This document shows positions 7,267 through 14,211 of a stretch of DNA of 15,623 bases, one piece after another (position 1 is the stretch's first letter; each line of letters starts with the position of its first letter). Source of the stretch: CAIVAT01 sp964628215 (GTDB taxonomy: Bacteria; Bacteroidota; Bacteroidia; Bacteroidales; FEN-979). Under the pieces are notes generated by a model. That model saw nothing but the letters and a program-made list of their open reading frames with translations, had not been told where the DNA came from and made no database searches. The stretch is taken from contig CAZVNF010000087.1 of assembly GCA_964628215.1 (NCBI GenBank), positions 1 through 15,623 on the forward strand, read 5' to 3'. A program made the position numbers and the translations under genes.

Positions 7267-7297
7267 CAAAATTACGGTAAAAATTTTCCACATCAAA
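7267..7297 (-). promoter_or_regulatory. Near-consensus promoter for the M23/LysM peptidase gene
   Basis: On the minus strand TTTG (7297 to 7294) is followed after exactly 19 bases by TAATTTTG (7274 to 7267). This is a full match to the Bacteroidota promoter pattern. It predicts transcription starting near 7260 and a leader of about 27 bases to the ATG at 7233. Confidence 0.75.
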
Positions 7298-7318
7298 CAT
7301 TTAATCAATCAGATATTT

Positions 7319-7326
7319 TATCTTTG
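7319..7326 (+). promoter_or_regulatory. Probable -7 box for atpD-atpC
   Basis: TATCTTTG at 7319-7326 matches TAnnTTTG and lies 21 bases before the atpD ATG at 7348. No TTG is found at the expected upstream spacing. The box covers a TTG at 7324 that would otherwise give an atpD N-terminus longer by eight codons, which is an argument against that start. Confidence 0.55.
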
Positions 7327-7347
7327 CATAAAATATCAAGCCATATC

Positions 7348-8856
7348 ATGCAAGCAAAGAGTAACGGAAAAATCTCCCAAATCATCGGCCCGGTTATCGA
7401 CGTGGTCTTTGATGAAGATCTAAAACTTCCCAATATTTACGATGCCCTTGAGGTGACAAATGACAAAGGTGATGTGATTGTTCTGGAATGTCAATACGAT
7501 GTTGGGGAACACACCATGAGAACCGTAGCCATGGATTCAACCGACGGATTGCGCCGTGGAATGGAAGTGGTTGCAAAAGGCAGGCCCATCTCCATGCCCG
7601 TAGGGGATATGGTAAGAGGTCGCTTGTTCAACGTGATCGGCAAGCCCATCGACGGGCTGGGTGCGGTTTCGGAAGAACATGTGTATGCCATTCACCGTGA
7701 TCCCCCCAAGTTTGATACATTAAGTACTTCAAAGGAAGTCCTTTTTACGGGGATTAAAGTCATTGACCTGATCGAGCCCTATTCCAAAGGAGGAAAGATC
7801 GGATTATTCGGTGGTGCCGGAGTTGGTAAAACCGTTATCATCATGGAGCTCATCAACAACATCGCCAAGAAATATGCCGGCTTGTCGGTCTTTGGCGGCG
7901 TAGGTGAGCGTACTCGTGAAGGAAATGACCTGTTGCGTGAAATGATCGAGTCGGGCGTTATCCGGTATGGCAAGGAATTCCAGGAAGACATGGAAAATGG
8001 AGGCTGGGATCTGACGAAAGTTGATCATGAAGAACTCTTGAAATCACAGGCTACCCTGGTGTTTGGTCAAATGAACGAACCTCCCGGAGCCCGTGCCCGC
8101 GTGGCCTTGTCGGGTCTAACCATGGCGGAGTATTTCCGTGATGGCGATGAAAAATCCGGCGGACGCGATATCCTCTTTTTTATTGACAATATTTTCCGTT
8201 TTACCCAGGCAGGATCTGAGGTATCTGCACTGCTGGGCCGTATGCCCTCTGCGGTAGGATATCAGCCTACCCTGGCCTCGGAAATGGGAATAATGCAGGA
8301 ACGCATTACCTCTACCAAGCGCGGTTCCATTACCTCGGTCCAGGCTGTTTACGTTCCTGCCGACGATTTAACCGACCCTGCTCCTGCAACTACTTTTGCC
8401 CATCTTGATGCTACAACCGTACTGAGCCGGAAGATCTCCGAATTGGGAATTTATCCCGCAGTGGATCCCCTTGATTCCACTTCCCGCATTTTATCACCCG
8501 ATGTAGTGGGAGAGGAGCATTACAATACTGCCCAGCGCGTAAAACGCATCCTGCAGCGCTACAAAGAATTGCAGGACATCATCGCCATCCTTGGGATGGA
8601 TGAGTTGTCGGATGAAGACAAACTCGTGGTTTCACGGGCCCGGCGTGTACAGCGTTTCCTTTCACAGCCATTCTTCGTTGCTACCCAGTTTACCGGGATT
8701 CCCGGCGCCTTTGTCAACATCGAAGATACCATCAAGGGTTTTAACATGATCATGGATGGAATGGTGGATGAATACCCGGAATCAGCCTTCAGCATGGTGG
8801 GAACCATCGAAGAGGCTATTGAGAAGGGAAAGAAGATGCTGGCTGACAGCAGGTAA
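7348..8856 (+). CDS. atpD: F1Fo ATP synthase, catalytic beta subunit
   Basis: This is the catalytic subunit of the F1 head, which makes ATP on the cytoplasmic face of the inner membrane using the ion gradient. The 502-residue protein shows an N-terminal beta-barrel region (GKISQIIGPVIDVVF), Walker A G155-G-A-G-V-G-K-T162, the catalytic glutamate E187 in GERTREGND (186-194), ILFFIDNIFRFTQAG, and the ALLGRMPSAVGYQPTL segment. Around 210-233 (EFQEDMENGGWDL onward) there is an insertion relative to E. coli AtpD that I associate with Bacteroidota sequences. ATG 7348 is preferred over the in-frame TTG at 7324 because the latter lies within the promoter box. It forms a two-gene unit with atpC; the remaining ATP synthase genes are not in the window, which fits the split atp layout of this phylum. 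Confidence 0.98.
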   Translation: MQAKSNGKISQIIGPVIDVVFDEDLKLPNIYDALEVTNDKGDVIVLECQYDVGEHTMRTVAMDSTDGLRRGMEVVAKGRPISMPVGDMVRGRLFNVIGKPIDGLGAVSEEHVYAIHRDPPKFDTLSTSKEVLFTGIKVIDLIEPYSKGGKIGLFGGAGVGKTVIIMELINNIAKKYAGLSVFGGVGERTREGNDLLREMIESGVIRYGKEFQEDMENGGWDLTKVDHEELLKSQATLVFGQMNEPPGARARVALSGLTMAEYFRDGDEKSGGRDILFFIDNIFRFTQAGSEVSALLGRMPSAVGYQPTLASEMGIMQERITSTKRGSITSVQAVYVPADDLTDPAPATTFAHLDATTVLSRKISELGIYPAVDPLDSTSRILSPDVVGEEHYNTAQRVKRILQRYKELQDIIAILGMDELSDEDKLVVSRARRVQRFLSQPFFVATQFTGIPGAFVNIEDTIKGFNMIMDGMVDEYPESAFSMVGTIEEAIEKGKKMLADSR

Positions 8857-8862
8857 AAAGAA

Positions 8863-8912
8863 CAGAGTGACAGAGTGACGCGTAACAAGTGTTGCGTGAC
8901 CAATTACAATTG
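8863..8912 (+). repeat. Short tandem and inverted repeats between atpD and atpC
   Basis: The 60-base gap between the two genes contains two identical adjacent octamers (CAGAGTGA at 8863-8870 and 8871-8878). An imperfect inverted repeat follows: ACGC-gt-AACA (8879-8888) pairs with TGTTGCGT (8890 onward to about 8898) apart from a two-base bulge. The short palindrome CAATT-AC-AATTG lies at 8901-8912, just before the atpC ATG. The structure is weak. It may be decayed repeat sequence or may influence atpC translation. Confidence 0.4.
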
Positions 8913-8916
8913 ACAG

Positions 8917-9159
8917 ATGAAAGTTGAAATTATTACGCCCGACTCCACCATTTTTACCGGCGACAATGTCGGGTTGATCCAGTTGCCTGGAATTGACGGG
9001 TCGTTCGAGGTATTGAATAACCATGCTCCGCTTATTTCCGTGCTTAAGAAGGGAAAGATCAAAGTGATCAATAAAGGCGAGAAGGAAGAGCAGTTTTTCG
9101 AAATCAACGGCGGTGTGATCGAGGTGGTGAATAACAAAGTACTGGTTCTGGCTGAATAA
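8917..9159 (+). CDS. atpC: F1Fo ATP synthase, epsilon subunit (short form)
   Basis: The 80-residue protein matches the N-terminal beta-sandwich of epsilon, which joins the central stalk and couples gamma to the c-ring. It opens MKVEIITPDSTIFTGD, then LPGIDGSFEVLNNHAPLIS, and ends in a strand-rich EINGGVIEVVNNKVLVLAE. Epsilon in E. coli is about 139 residues because of a C-terminal helical hairpin that can rise and inhibit ATP hydrolysis. Here the reading frame stops right after the sandwich, so the hairpin is absent. Short epsilons of this size are, as far as I know, normal in Bacteroidota, so this is not a truncation artefact. It lies 60 bases after atpD and is probably cotranscribed with it. 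Confidence 0.95.
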   Translation: MKVEIITPDSTIFTGDNVGLIQLPGIDGSFEVLNNHAPLISVLKKGKIKVINKGEKEEQFFEINGGVIEVVNNKVLVLAE

Positions 9160-9162
9160 ATT

Positions 9163-9232
9163 AACACTGAAGGCACTAAGTACACTAAGAGACACTAAGT
9201 GTTTCCTCAGTGAACTTAGTGCCTTAGTGGTT
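9163..9232. repeat. CACTAAG-type intergenic inverted repeat
   Basis: Left arm 9163-9189 and right arm 9205-9232 are imperfect inverted repeats that can fold into a long stem-loop. The word CACTAAG occurs three times (9174-9180, 9183-9189, 9193-9199) and its complement CTTAGTG twice (9215-9221, 9223-9229), with spacing of about 8-10 bases. A small palindrome (ACACTAAGTGT, 9192-9202) sits at the tip. It lies in the gap between convergent atpC and the PpiD-like gene, the usual place for dispersed palindromic elements. It may stabilise the atpC 3' end or terminate transcription, although no strong U-run follows it on the plus strand. Confidence 0.7.
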
Positions 9233-9261
9233 TTCTGAATAAAACCGGGACACCGGAAAAC

Positions 9262-9288
9262 AAAAAAGGCAACCCTGAAGTTGCCTTT
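9262..9288 (-). terminator. Intrinsic terminator for the PpiD-like gene, possibly bidirectional
   Basis: AAAGGCAAC (9265-9273) and GTTGCCTTT (9280-9288) form a perfect 9-bp stem with a CCTGAA loop. Read on the minus strand the stem runs into six consecutive T residues (9267 to 9262), so it best serves the PpiD-like gene whose stop is at 9309. On the plus strand the T-run is shorter (TTT then CC), but the hairpin could also help end atpC transcripts. Confidence 0.8.
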
Positions 9289-9308
9289 CCTTGTAATAAG
9301 CCGGTTGG

Positions 9309-11426
9309 CTAATAGAATTTCAGCCTGTTATCTGTGATCTTCGCGGTTTTTTCTAAAGCAGAATACATGCTGCCGGAGGCTCTTTGGCTGAATTGCTGCA
9401 TCTGCATCATTTTTTCATACGAGAAATCATCCTTTGCCGGGGCTTCCGTAATGTCTGAAACATAAACGAAATAAGCGCCATAGTTGCCGGTGAGTGGTCC
9501 CTGCAATTCCCCTTTTTTAAAGGTGAAAAGTTTGCCCACAACTTCCGGCTCCCTGCCAATGTTTGAGCGGTTGGCACCTGAAAAGGTTACCATGGAAGTG
9601 TCGAGTTTGGTATTCAGTTTTGCAGCCAGGGCGGTGATGTCCTTGGTTGTGGCAAGCTCTTTTTGCATTTTCTCAACCATCATGTCAACCTTTTTCATAT
9701 TCTTGACCGATGGTTCAATACGTGCTTTAATGTCATTGAGCTGCTGCTGTCCTTTGGGGGTTACTGTTTTCAGGATCGCGATGCCATATTTCCCGGTTAA
9801 ATCAAATACAGGGCTAACCTCACCTATCTTGGTGGTTTCGGCATAGGCCCAGCGTACCATTTCGCGTGCAGAAGGCAGGCCCATCATATAGCTGTCCATT
9901 TCCCTGACATTTGGAGCAGAACGTTTCTGAAGCCCTTTGGCAGTAGCTGATTTTTCAAAGGCATCCTGTGTCTTATTCTGTCCGGCGAAGGTACTAGCCT
10001 TCATGTAGGTATCCTGGTAGGTTTGATTGCTGGGGACGATAGCCCTGGTTACCACTGCCGCTTTTACCTTTGTAACAGGGGCTGATTTTTCAACGAGCAT
10101 GAATAAGGAATATCCAATACGGGTTTCGACTACCTTCATTTCGTTGGGCTTCAGTTCAAGACCTGTTTTAAAGAAAGGATCAAAGTTGGGGTTGCCGTCC
10201 TGAAACCATTTCAGGTCACCGCCATCTTCTTTTGCAGTGGGATAGTCGGAATATTTTTTAGCAGCTTCGGCAAAACTTTGCGGACTCTTTTTAAGTACAG
10301 CCATGAGGCTGTCAATTTTAGCTTTAGCTTCTTCTTTTGTACGTTTGATGTTTTCGTTTCCTGTTCCGGCAAATGCAAGCAGGATCTGTGACCCTTTCAT
10401 TGAGTCGGGCCGTTGCTGCATGTCAATCAGCCTGGCCATATACCATGAATTGTTGAATTCAAAAGGTGGGAAAACAGCACCTGGTTTGGCCGCAAATAAC
10501 AGTGTGTCGAGTTGGGCAGGTAAAGTGCCTTTTTTAACAAACATGGTATCAGCCTTCACATCAGAATTGGCATTGGTGAAGGTCATGGCATCGAGGCTTG
10601 TTTGAAAATCCTTATAGAGAAAGGCAACGTCTTCTGCAGTTTTTTTGCGGTCGATATCTGATGGAACCACTTCAAAAAGAACATAGTCAAGATCACGCGA
10701 TGCTTCTTCCATAAAGAAGTAGATCTTGTTTTTGTCATAAAATTTCTGATAGTCGGCATCGGTAAGTTTGATGGAACTGTCGGAAATTGCAGTTGTCACC
10801 GGTGCTACAGACAATACGTTCAGGGCTTTTGACTGGTTTAAAAAATCCTTCTTTAAAAAAGCCTTGGGTACATAATAACCTTTGGTGATGAGATTGTTGA
10901 ATTTGGTCTCCTGGCGGTCATCCTTGATGGCTTTTTCAAACTGAAGCCATTGATTTTTGGCTTTCGGTTCCATTTTATCAAGGTTTTTCAGGTAATTCAG
11001 CACTACGGAAGGGTTGTACTGTCCGGTTGCCGGATCTTTAAAGTATTGCAGAATAAAGCGGTGCGGTTGCTTTCCCTGTACCTGGTCAAAAAGTTCTTCG
11101 GGAGAAACGGTTAAACCGAGTTCTTCGTACTCTTCTCCCATCAGAAGTTCTTTAATAGTGGCTGTCCAGGTGCTTTGACGAAGCTGATAGGTTTCCTGGT
11201 CGGTAATTTTATCACTGCCTGAATTCTCCTTCTGGATTTCGAGGTTCTTTTCAACTTTGGAATTGAATTCCGTGTAAGGAATACTCTCCCCGTTCACAGT
11301 ACCGATGTCGTTGGCTCCTGTTCCTGATTTTTTGCTGAAGTCCCCTATAACAAAGGCAGCAATTGCAACACCCACAATGATGACAACAAGTCCTGAATGT
11401 TTTCTGATATTTCCAATAATCGCCAT
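9309..11426 (-). CDS. ppiD: PpiD-like periplasmic peptidyl-prolyl isomerase / chaperone
   Basis: The 705-residue protein has a short cytoplasmic start, one membrane anchor (about 12-30, GLVVIIVGVAIAAFVIG) and a large periplasmic part. The first periplasmic region (about 40-240) resembles the SurA/PpiD N-terminal chaperone domain. A parvulin-type rotamase domain follows at about 344-447 (KGSQILLAFAG ... FAEAAKKYSDYPTAKEDGGDLKWF ... ETRIGYSLFMLVE). The remaining 250 residues are helix-rich and look like the continuation of the chaperone part. E. coli PpiD is 623 residues with the same order. The expected role is to assist folding of newly secreted and outer-membrane proteins at the Sec translocon. 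It has its own promoter (11457-11487) and a terminator directly downstream, so it is probably monocistronic although it follows lptC on the same strand. The symbol is by architecture; the family is certain, strict orthology less so. Confidence 0.9.
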   Translation of the reverse strand: MAIIGNIRKHSGLVVIIVGVAIAAFVIGDFSKKSGTGANDIGTVNGESIPYTEFNSKVEKNLEIQKENSGSDKITDQETYQLRQSTWTATIKELLMGEEYEELGLTVSPEELFDQVQGKQPHRFILQYFKDPATGQYNPSVVLNYLKNLDKMEPKAKNQWLQFEKAIKDDRQETKFNNLITKGYYVPKAFLKKDFLNQSKALNVLSVAPVTTAISDSSIKLTDADYQKFYDKNKIYFFMEEASRDLDYVLFEVVPSDIDRKKTAEDVAFLYKDFQTSLDAMTFTNANSDVKADTMFVKKGTLPAQLDTLLFAAKPGAVFPPFEFNNSWYMARLIDMQQRPDSMKGSQILLAFAGTGNENIKRTKEEAKAKIDSLMAVLKKSPQSFAEAAKKYSDYPTAKEDGGDLKWFQDGNPNFDPFFKTGLELKPNEMKVVETRIGYSLFMLVEKSAPVTKVKAAVVTRAIVPSNQTYQDTYMKASTFAGQNKTQDAFEKSATAKGLQKRSAPNVREMDSYMMGLPSAREMVRWAYAETTKIGEVSPVFDLTGKYGIAILKTVTPKGQQQLNDIKARIEPSVKNMKKVDMMVEKMQKELATTKDITALAAKLNTKLDTSMVTFSGANRSNIGREPEVVGKLFTFKKGELQGPLTGNYGAYFVYVSDITEAPAKDDFSYEKMMQMQQFSQRASGSMYSALEKTAKITDNRLKFY

Positions 11427-11456
11427 GCTACTATATTTTTAATTTAAAACAGGGTG

Positions 11457-11487
11457 CAAAAGTAGAGATAATTCACGAAACAACAAA
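11457..11487 (-). promoter_or_regulatory. Near-consensus promoter for the PpiD-like gene
   Basis: On the minus strand TTTG (11487 to 11484), 19 bases, then TACTTTTG (11464 to 11457) is a full match to the Bacteroidota promoter pattern. The leader to the ATG at 11426 would be about 25 bases. It lies in the 121-base gap after lptC, in which I see no convincing terminator for the lptC transcript. Confidence 0.75.
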
Positions 11488-11547
11488 GCATTGGGAGCAT
11501 TTATGCCTACAATTTCCTGAATTTGGAGAGAGACACAGAAACACGGG

Positions 11548-12114
11548 TCAGATGGAGTCCTGTTTAACGGCCATTTCGCCGGTTGGATTCTGAATGGTAT
11601 ATATCGTGAAGGACTCATTTGATTCCATGCTGCTGCCGTAAAGAACCTGGTCGGGCCTGATAATCTTTACTTTTACATCCGACCGGATCTTATGTTTATT
11701 CTCCTCCCAAACGAGGTGCTCTGTATTGATCTGTTCGTTTTTCTTTTCATTCCTGACAACCACATTTCCCCAGGCTTCCATGGTATGAGCCTGCTCTCTT
11801 CTTATGCCCTTGTCGCCGGTGATGGTTGAGGTGATCTGCTGAACCGAGTCGAACATGTACACTTTAAAACCGTTGGGAAACTCAAGATAAGGGTCTTCAC
11901 CGGCAAAGCGGTTCATAACCGTACTGGTCAGCCTGGCCTGAATTTTTCCCGAGTCGCTGAACAATACGTCTATGTTTCGTGCCGACATTACCGGGTCGTT
12001 CTCCTGCATTTTAAGGGATGTGCCCGACGGGTCGGTTTTGCTGCAGGAAACCAGGAGAAAAATGGCAGGCAGAAGAACAGTGGAGAAAATGTGTATGAAA
12101 CGAACCGGCCTCAA
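11548..12114 (-). CDS. lptC: LptC-like LPS-transport lipoprotein, TTG start
   Basis: The predicted 188-residue lipoprotein belongs to the LptC/YrbK family, the periplasmic part of the LptBFGC exporter that hands lipopolysaccharide to the LptA bridge. A lipoprotein signal peptide (MRPVRFIH then a hydrophobic core) ends in lipobox L21-V-S-C24. The body is the expected run of short beta strands of a jellyroll (SARNIDVLFSDSGKIQARL ... DPYLEFPNGFKVYMFDS ... EAWGNVVVRNEKKNEQINTE). The frame stays open to an ATG at 12189, but those 25 extra residues lie inside the preceding gene and would bury the signal peptide. TTG 12114 starts one base after the stop of the upstream gene, suggesting translational coupling. 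The family call rests on pattern and context, with the outer-membrane gene and coaX upstream. Confidence 0.82.
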   Translation of the reverse strand: MRPVRFIHIFSTVLLPAIFLLVSCSKTDPSGTSLKMQENDPVMSARNIDVLFSDSGKIQARLTSTVMNRFAGEDPYLEFPNGFKVYMFDSVQQITSTITGDKGIRREQAHTMEAWGNVVVRNEKKNEQINTEHLVWEENKHKIRSDVKVKIIRPDQVLYGSSMESNESFTIYTIQNPTGEMAVKQDSI

Positions 12115-12115
12115 T

Positions 12116-13402
12116 TTAGAAATACTTTCGCTTGACAAACCATCGTTCGTAAATAGAGAACCCGACAACGATTTTAAAATAGCTTTCACGGATGAGGTGG
12201 TCGGAGGTGGTGCCTCTTACCCCGTACTGACCTCCGAGGTTCAGCATGGTTTTCATGCCCCGCAGGGGAAGTCCGAATCCGAAAGTTATCGCGTATTCGT
12301 TGAGGTCCTGGCCACGGAGATTCAGGTAGGTTTTGCCATAATTGAATCCCAGGCGGTAATGAACCCGGGCAAGGTAATTGTTGTAATTGTCGATATTCGG
12401 GGTGATCTCTCCTCCGAAATTGACCTGCCAGCTGTTCACCAGCGAGTCGCTCATGTTGAATGCCAGGAATTTTTCCCAGTTCTGCCATTTATAATCAACG
12501 CCTATGACCCATTTGTCGGCTTTTTCAAATGAAAATCCTCCTCCGATCATCATGGGGATAACGATCCGGCCCTTGTATCCTTTTTCGGCTACCAGCGTAT
12601 CCCTGGGCGATTCAACACCGGCTGCATTGATAAGAAAGGTGTGGGCAAATATGTCTGTTTTGGATGCCATGGAAAGTGAAGGAGAAAATACAGCGCCGAG
12701 GTTAAGCGAAAGGTCGTCCTTGATTTTTGCCTTATACTGGGCTCCAAAACTGAAATAAAGATCATTCATGTTGACATGGAAGGCTTCTTTGAAATTCATG
12801 GCGTAGGCCGAATCGGGGAAAAACACCGATGCCACACGGTCCATGCTTCCGAACAAGTAAGAAACATTGACGCCGACAGAAAGTTTTTTAAAGAACCGAA
12901 CCGAGTTTCCCCAGTATAACCTGCTGATCCCGCCGGAACCTTCATAAAGTCTTATAACTGTTCCTGAACTCGGGTACTCTTCATAATTGGCCACACTGTA
13001 TCCTACATCGCTGAAAGGGACGAGACCCAGGCTGGTTTTCCACCACCGGTTGACCGGCATTCCAAAAAGGAGGTAACCGAGGGAGGCATAATTGCGGTTT
13101 ACATTCTGAAAATCGGATGAAAGATTTACGAATTCCCCCGTGAGGCCGCCTTCAAAAACAAATGAAAGCGAGTCGAATGCACTGTAGGATGCGGGATTGG
13201 CATAATTAACATGATACGGACTCTGCATGCCGATACTGATCTGACCCATGGAGGTGTTCCAGGCATTGTTGTTGTCGGTGAGGTCGCCAACGCCAAAACG
13301 GGAATATGGGGATACGATCCGGATCTGGGAAAACAGCAGCAGATTTACAAATAACAGGCAGAAAATGATCGGTAGGCGCAGTCTATTTGGGTTTATTGAC
13401 AT
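12116..13402 (-). CDS. Outer-membrane beta-barrel protein, possibly OmpP1/FadL-like
   Basis: The 428-residue product begins with a signal peptide (basic NRLRLP, then a hydrophobic core ending LLLFSQ). The rest is rich in alternating aromatic and small residues typical of barrel strands and finishes with strand-like VVGFSIYERWFVKRKYF. Early motifs PYSRFGVGD and YANPASYSA resemble those of FadL-like hydrophobic-compound channels in this phylum, where similar genes sit beside coaX and lptC. The substrate is unknown and the FadL link is tentative. ATG 13402 is chosen because the longer frame (from 13453) places 17 non-signal residues ahead of the signal peptide. Its first 20 bases overlap the end of coaX, and lptC follows one base after its stop, so the three are probably one transcript. 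Confidence 0.8.
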   Translation of the reverse strand: MSINPNRLRLPIIFCLLFVNLLLFSQIRIVSPYSRFGVGDLTDNNNAWNTSMGQISIGMQSPYHVNYANPASYSAFDSLSFVFEGGLTGEFVNLSSDFQNVNRNYASLGYLLFGMPVNRWWKTSLGLVPFSDVGYSVANYEEYPSSGTVIRLYEGSGGISRLYWGNSVRFFKKLSVGVNVSYLFGSMDRVASVFFPDSAYAMNFKEAFHVNMNDLYFSFGAQYKAKIKDDLSLNLGAVFSPSLSMASKTDIFAHTFLINAAGVESPRDTLVAEKGYKGRIVIPMMIGGGFSFEKADKWVIGVDYKWQNWEKFLAFNMSDSLVNSWQVNFGGEITPNIDNYNNYLARVHYRLGFNYGKTYLNLRGQDLNEYAITFGFGLPLRGMKTMLNLGGQYGVRGTTSDHLIRESYFKIVVGFSIYERWFVKRKYF

Positions 13403-14117
13403 TAAATGAGAGAATTTGTTGTAAACCGTGTATGACGATATTTGGGAGTGCAAAGATGCTAATTTTTAGCCGTTTGACAAAATAATTCAGGTCCCCGCCG
13501 CTGAGAATGATTTTCAGACCCGGATATTCTTCCCCGTACCTGGCAGAAATGCCCTCAATTTCAGCAGAAATTCCGTTGATCACCCCGGATAAAATACTTC
13601 CCTGGGTGTCAGGTCCCACCAGTCCGACAGATTCCTGGTAAGATAATAACGGAAGCTTGTCGGTAAAAGTATGCAGGGCATTGAAACGCATCTGCATGCC
13701 GGGGGAGATGGCGCCCCCCAGGTATTCGCCACGCGCGTTGACAAAATCAAAGGTAAGGGCCGTTCCGGTATTGATGATCAGGATGTTTTCACCAGGGAAC
13801 AGGGTTGCGCCGGCCACCGCTGCAGCCAACCGGTCTTTTCCCAGGGAGTTTTGGGTATCATACCTGTTTGTAACGGGAACCGGGGTGTGTTCATCCAATT
13901 CAATAAAAAACATTTTTTGCCGCAGGTAAACCGGAATACCGGGGTCATGATCAATCACAGACGAAAGTATCCCGGAGGTGACTCCCGGATGTTCAGCGAG
14001 AAATTGCCCGACAATCTCTTTTGATATTGTTTTATATTGTTGAACCAGAATCAGCTCACCGGCATTGAACAGTGCCAGTTTCCTGTGTGTGTTGCCGAAG
14101 TCAATAACAAGGTTCAT
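13383..14117 (-). CDS. coaX: Type III pantothenate kinase
   Basis: CoaX phosphorylates pantothenate with ATP, the first step of coenzyme A synthesis, in the cytoplasm. The 244-residue protein has all main motifs of the acetate/sugar kinase-like fold: D6-F-G-N-T10 for phosphate binding, G93-K-D-R96 with the probable catalytic base D95, N116-T-G-T-A-L-T-F-D124, and G134-G-A-I-S-P-G140 near the pantothenate site. Length is normal for the family. It begins an apparently coupled cluster with the outer-membrane protein (20-base overlap) and lptC. No TAnnTTTG box is visible directly upstream, so it may depend on transcription arriving from the membrane-protein gene through the palindrome at 14131-14210, or on a promoter I cannot recognise. 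Confidence 0.95.
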   Translation of the reverse strand: MNLVIDFGNTHRKLALFNAGELILVQQYKTISKEIVGQFLAEHPGVTSGILSSVIDHDPGIPVYLRQKMFFIELDEHTPVPVTNRYDTQNSLGKDRLAAAVAGATLFPGENILIINTGTALTFDFVNARGEYLGGAISPGMQMRFNALHTFTDKLPLLSYQESVGLVGPDTQGSILSGVINGISAEIEGISARYGEEYPGLKIILSGGDLNYFVKRLKISIFALPNIVIHGLQQILSFNVNKPK

Positions 14118-14130
14118 GGTTTTTTATTTA

Positions 14131-14210
14131 ACTCACCTCACCCTGACCCTCTCCTCAAGGAGAGGGAATACTCCCCTTCTCCCTGGGGAGAAGGGGTTGG
14201 GGGAAGAGGC
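14131..14210. repeat. Nested GC-rich palindromic intergenic element
   Basis: The 94-base gap between two same-strand genes is almost filled by inverted repeats. CCCTCTCCT (14147-14155) and AGGAGAGGG (14158-14166) form a perfect 9-bp hairpin. CCCCTTCTCCC (14173-14183) and GGGAGAAGGGG (14186-14196) form a perfect 11-bp hairpin. The flanks (CCTCACCCTGACCC and GGGGTTGGGGGAAGAGG) are partly complementary, giving an outer stem. The cruciform-like layout with polypurine/polypyrimidine arms resembles dispersed intergenic palindromes of environmental Bacteroidota. It could attenuate read-through into coaX or protect the 3' end of the upstream transcript. Confidence 0.75.
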
Positions 14211-14211
14211 A

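Noticed and set aside
7234..7308. N-terminal extension of the M23 peptidase to ATG 7308
   Set aside because: A full-consensus promoter (7267-7297) lies inside it, and the extension would place 25 residues before an obvious signal peptide.
9163..9232. Possible CRISPR-like repeat array (three CACTAAG copies)
   Set aside because: The repeated word is only 7 bases, spacing is 2-3 bases, the copies continue as inverted copies, and no cas genes are present. It is a palindrome, not spacer-repeat DNA.
11490..11547. Terminator for lptC
   Set aside because: The only inverted repeat (around 11530-11548, with GACACAG and CGGGTC-like arms) is imperfect and has no U-run, so I do not call it.
11972..12532. 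186-codon plus-strand frame opposite lptC and the outer-membrane protein gene
   Set aside because: It spans two genes on the other strand that have clear signal peptides and family features. No promoter or domain supports it.
13403..13453. 17-residue N-terminal extension of the outer-membrane protein
   Set aside because: It lies fully inside coaX, has polar composition, and would move the signal peptide away from the N-terminus.
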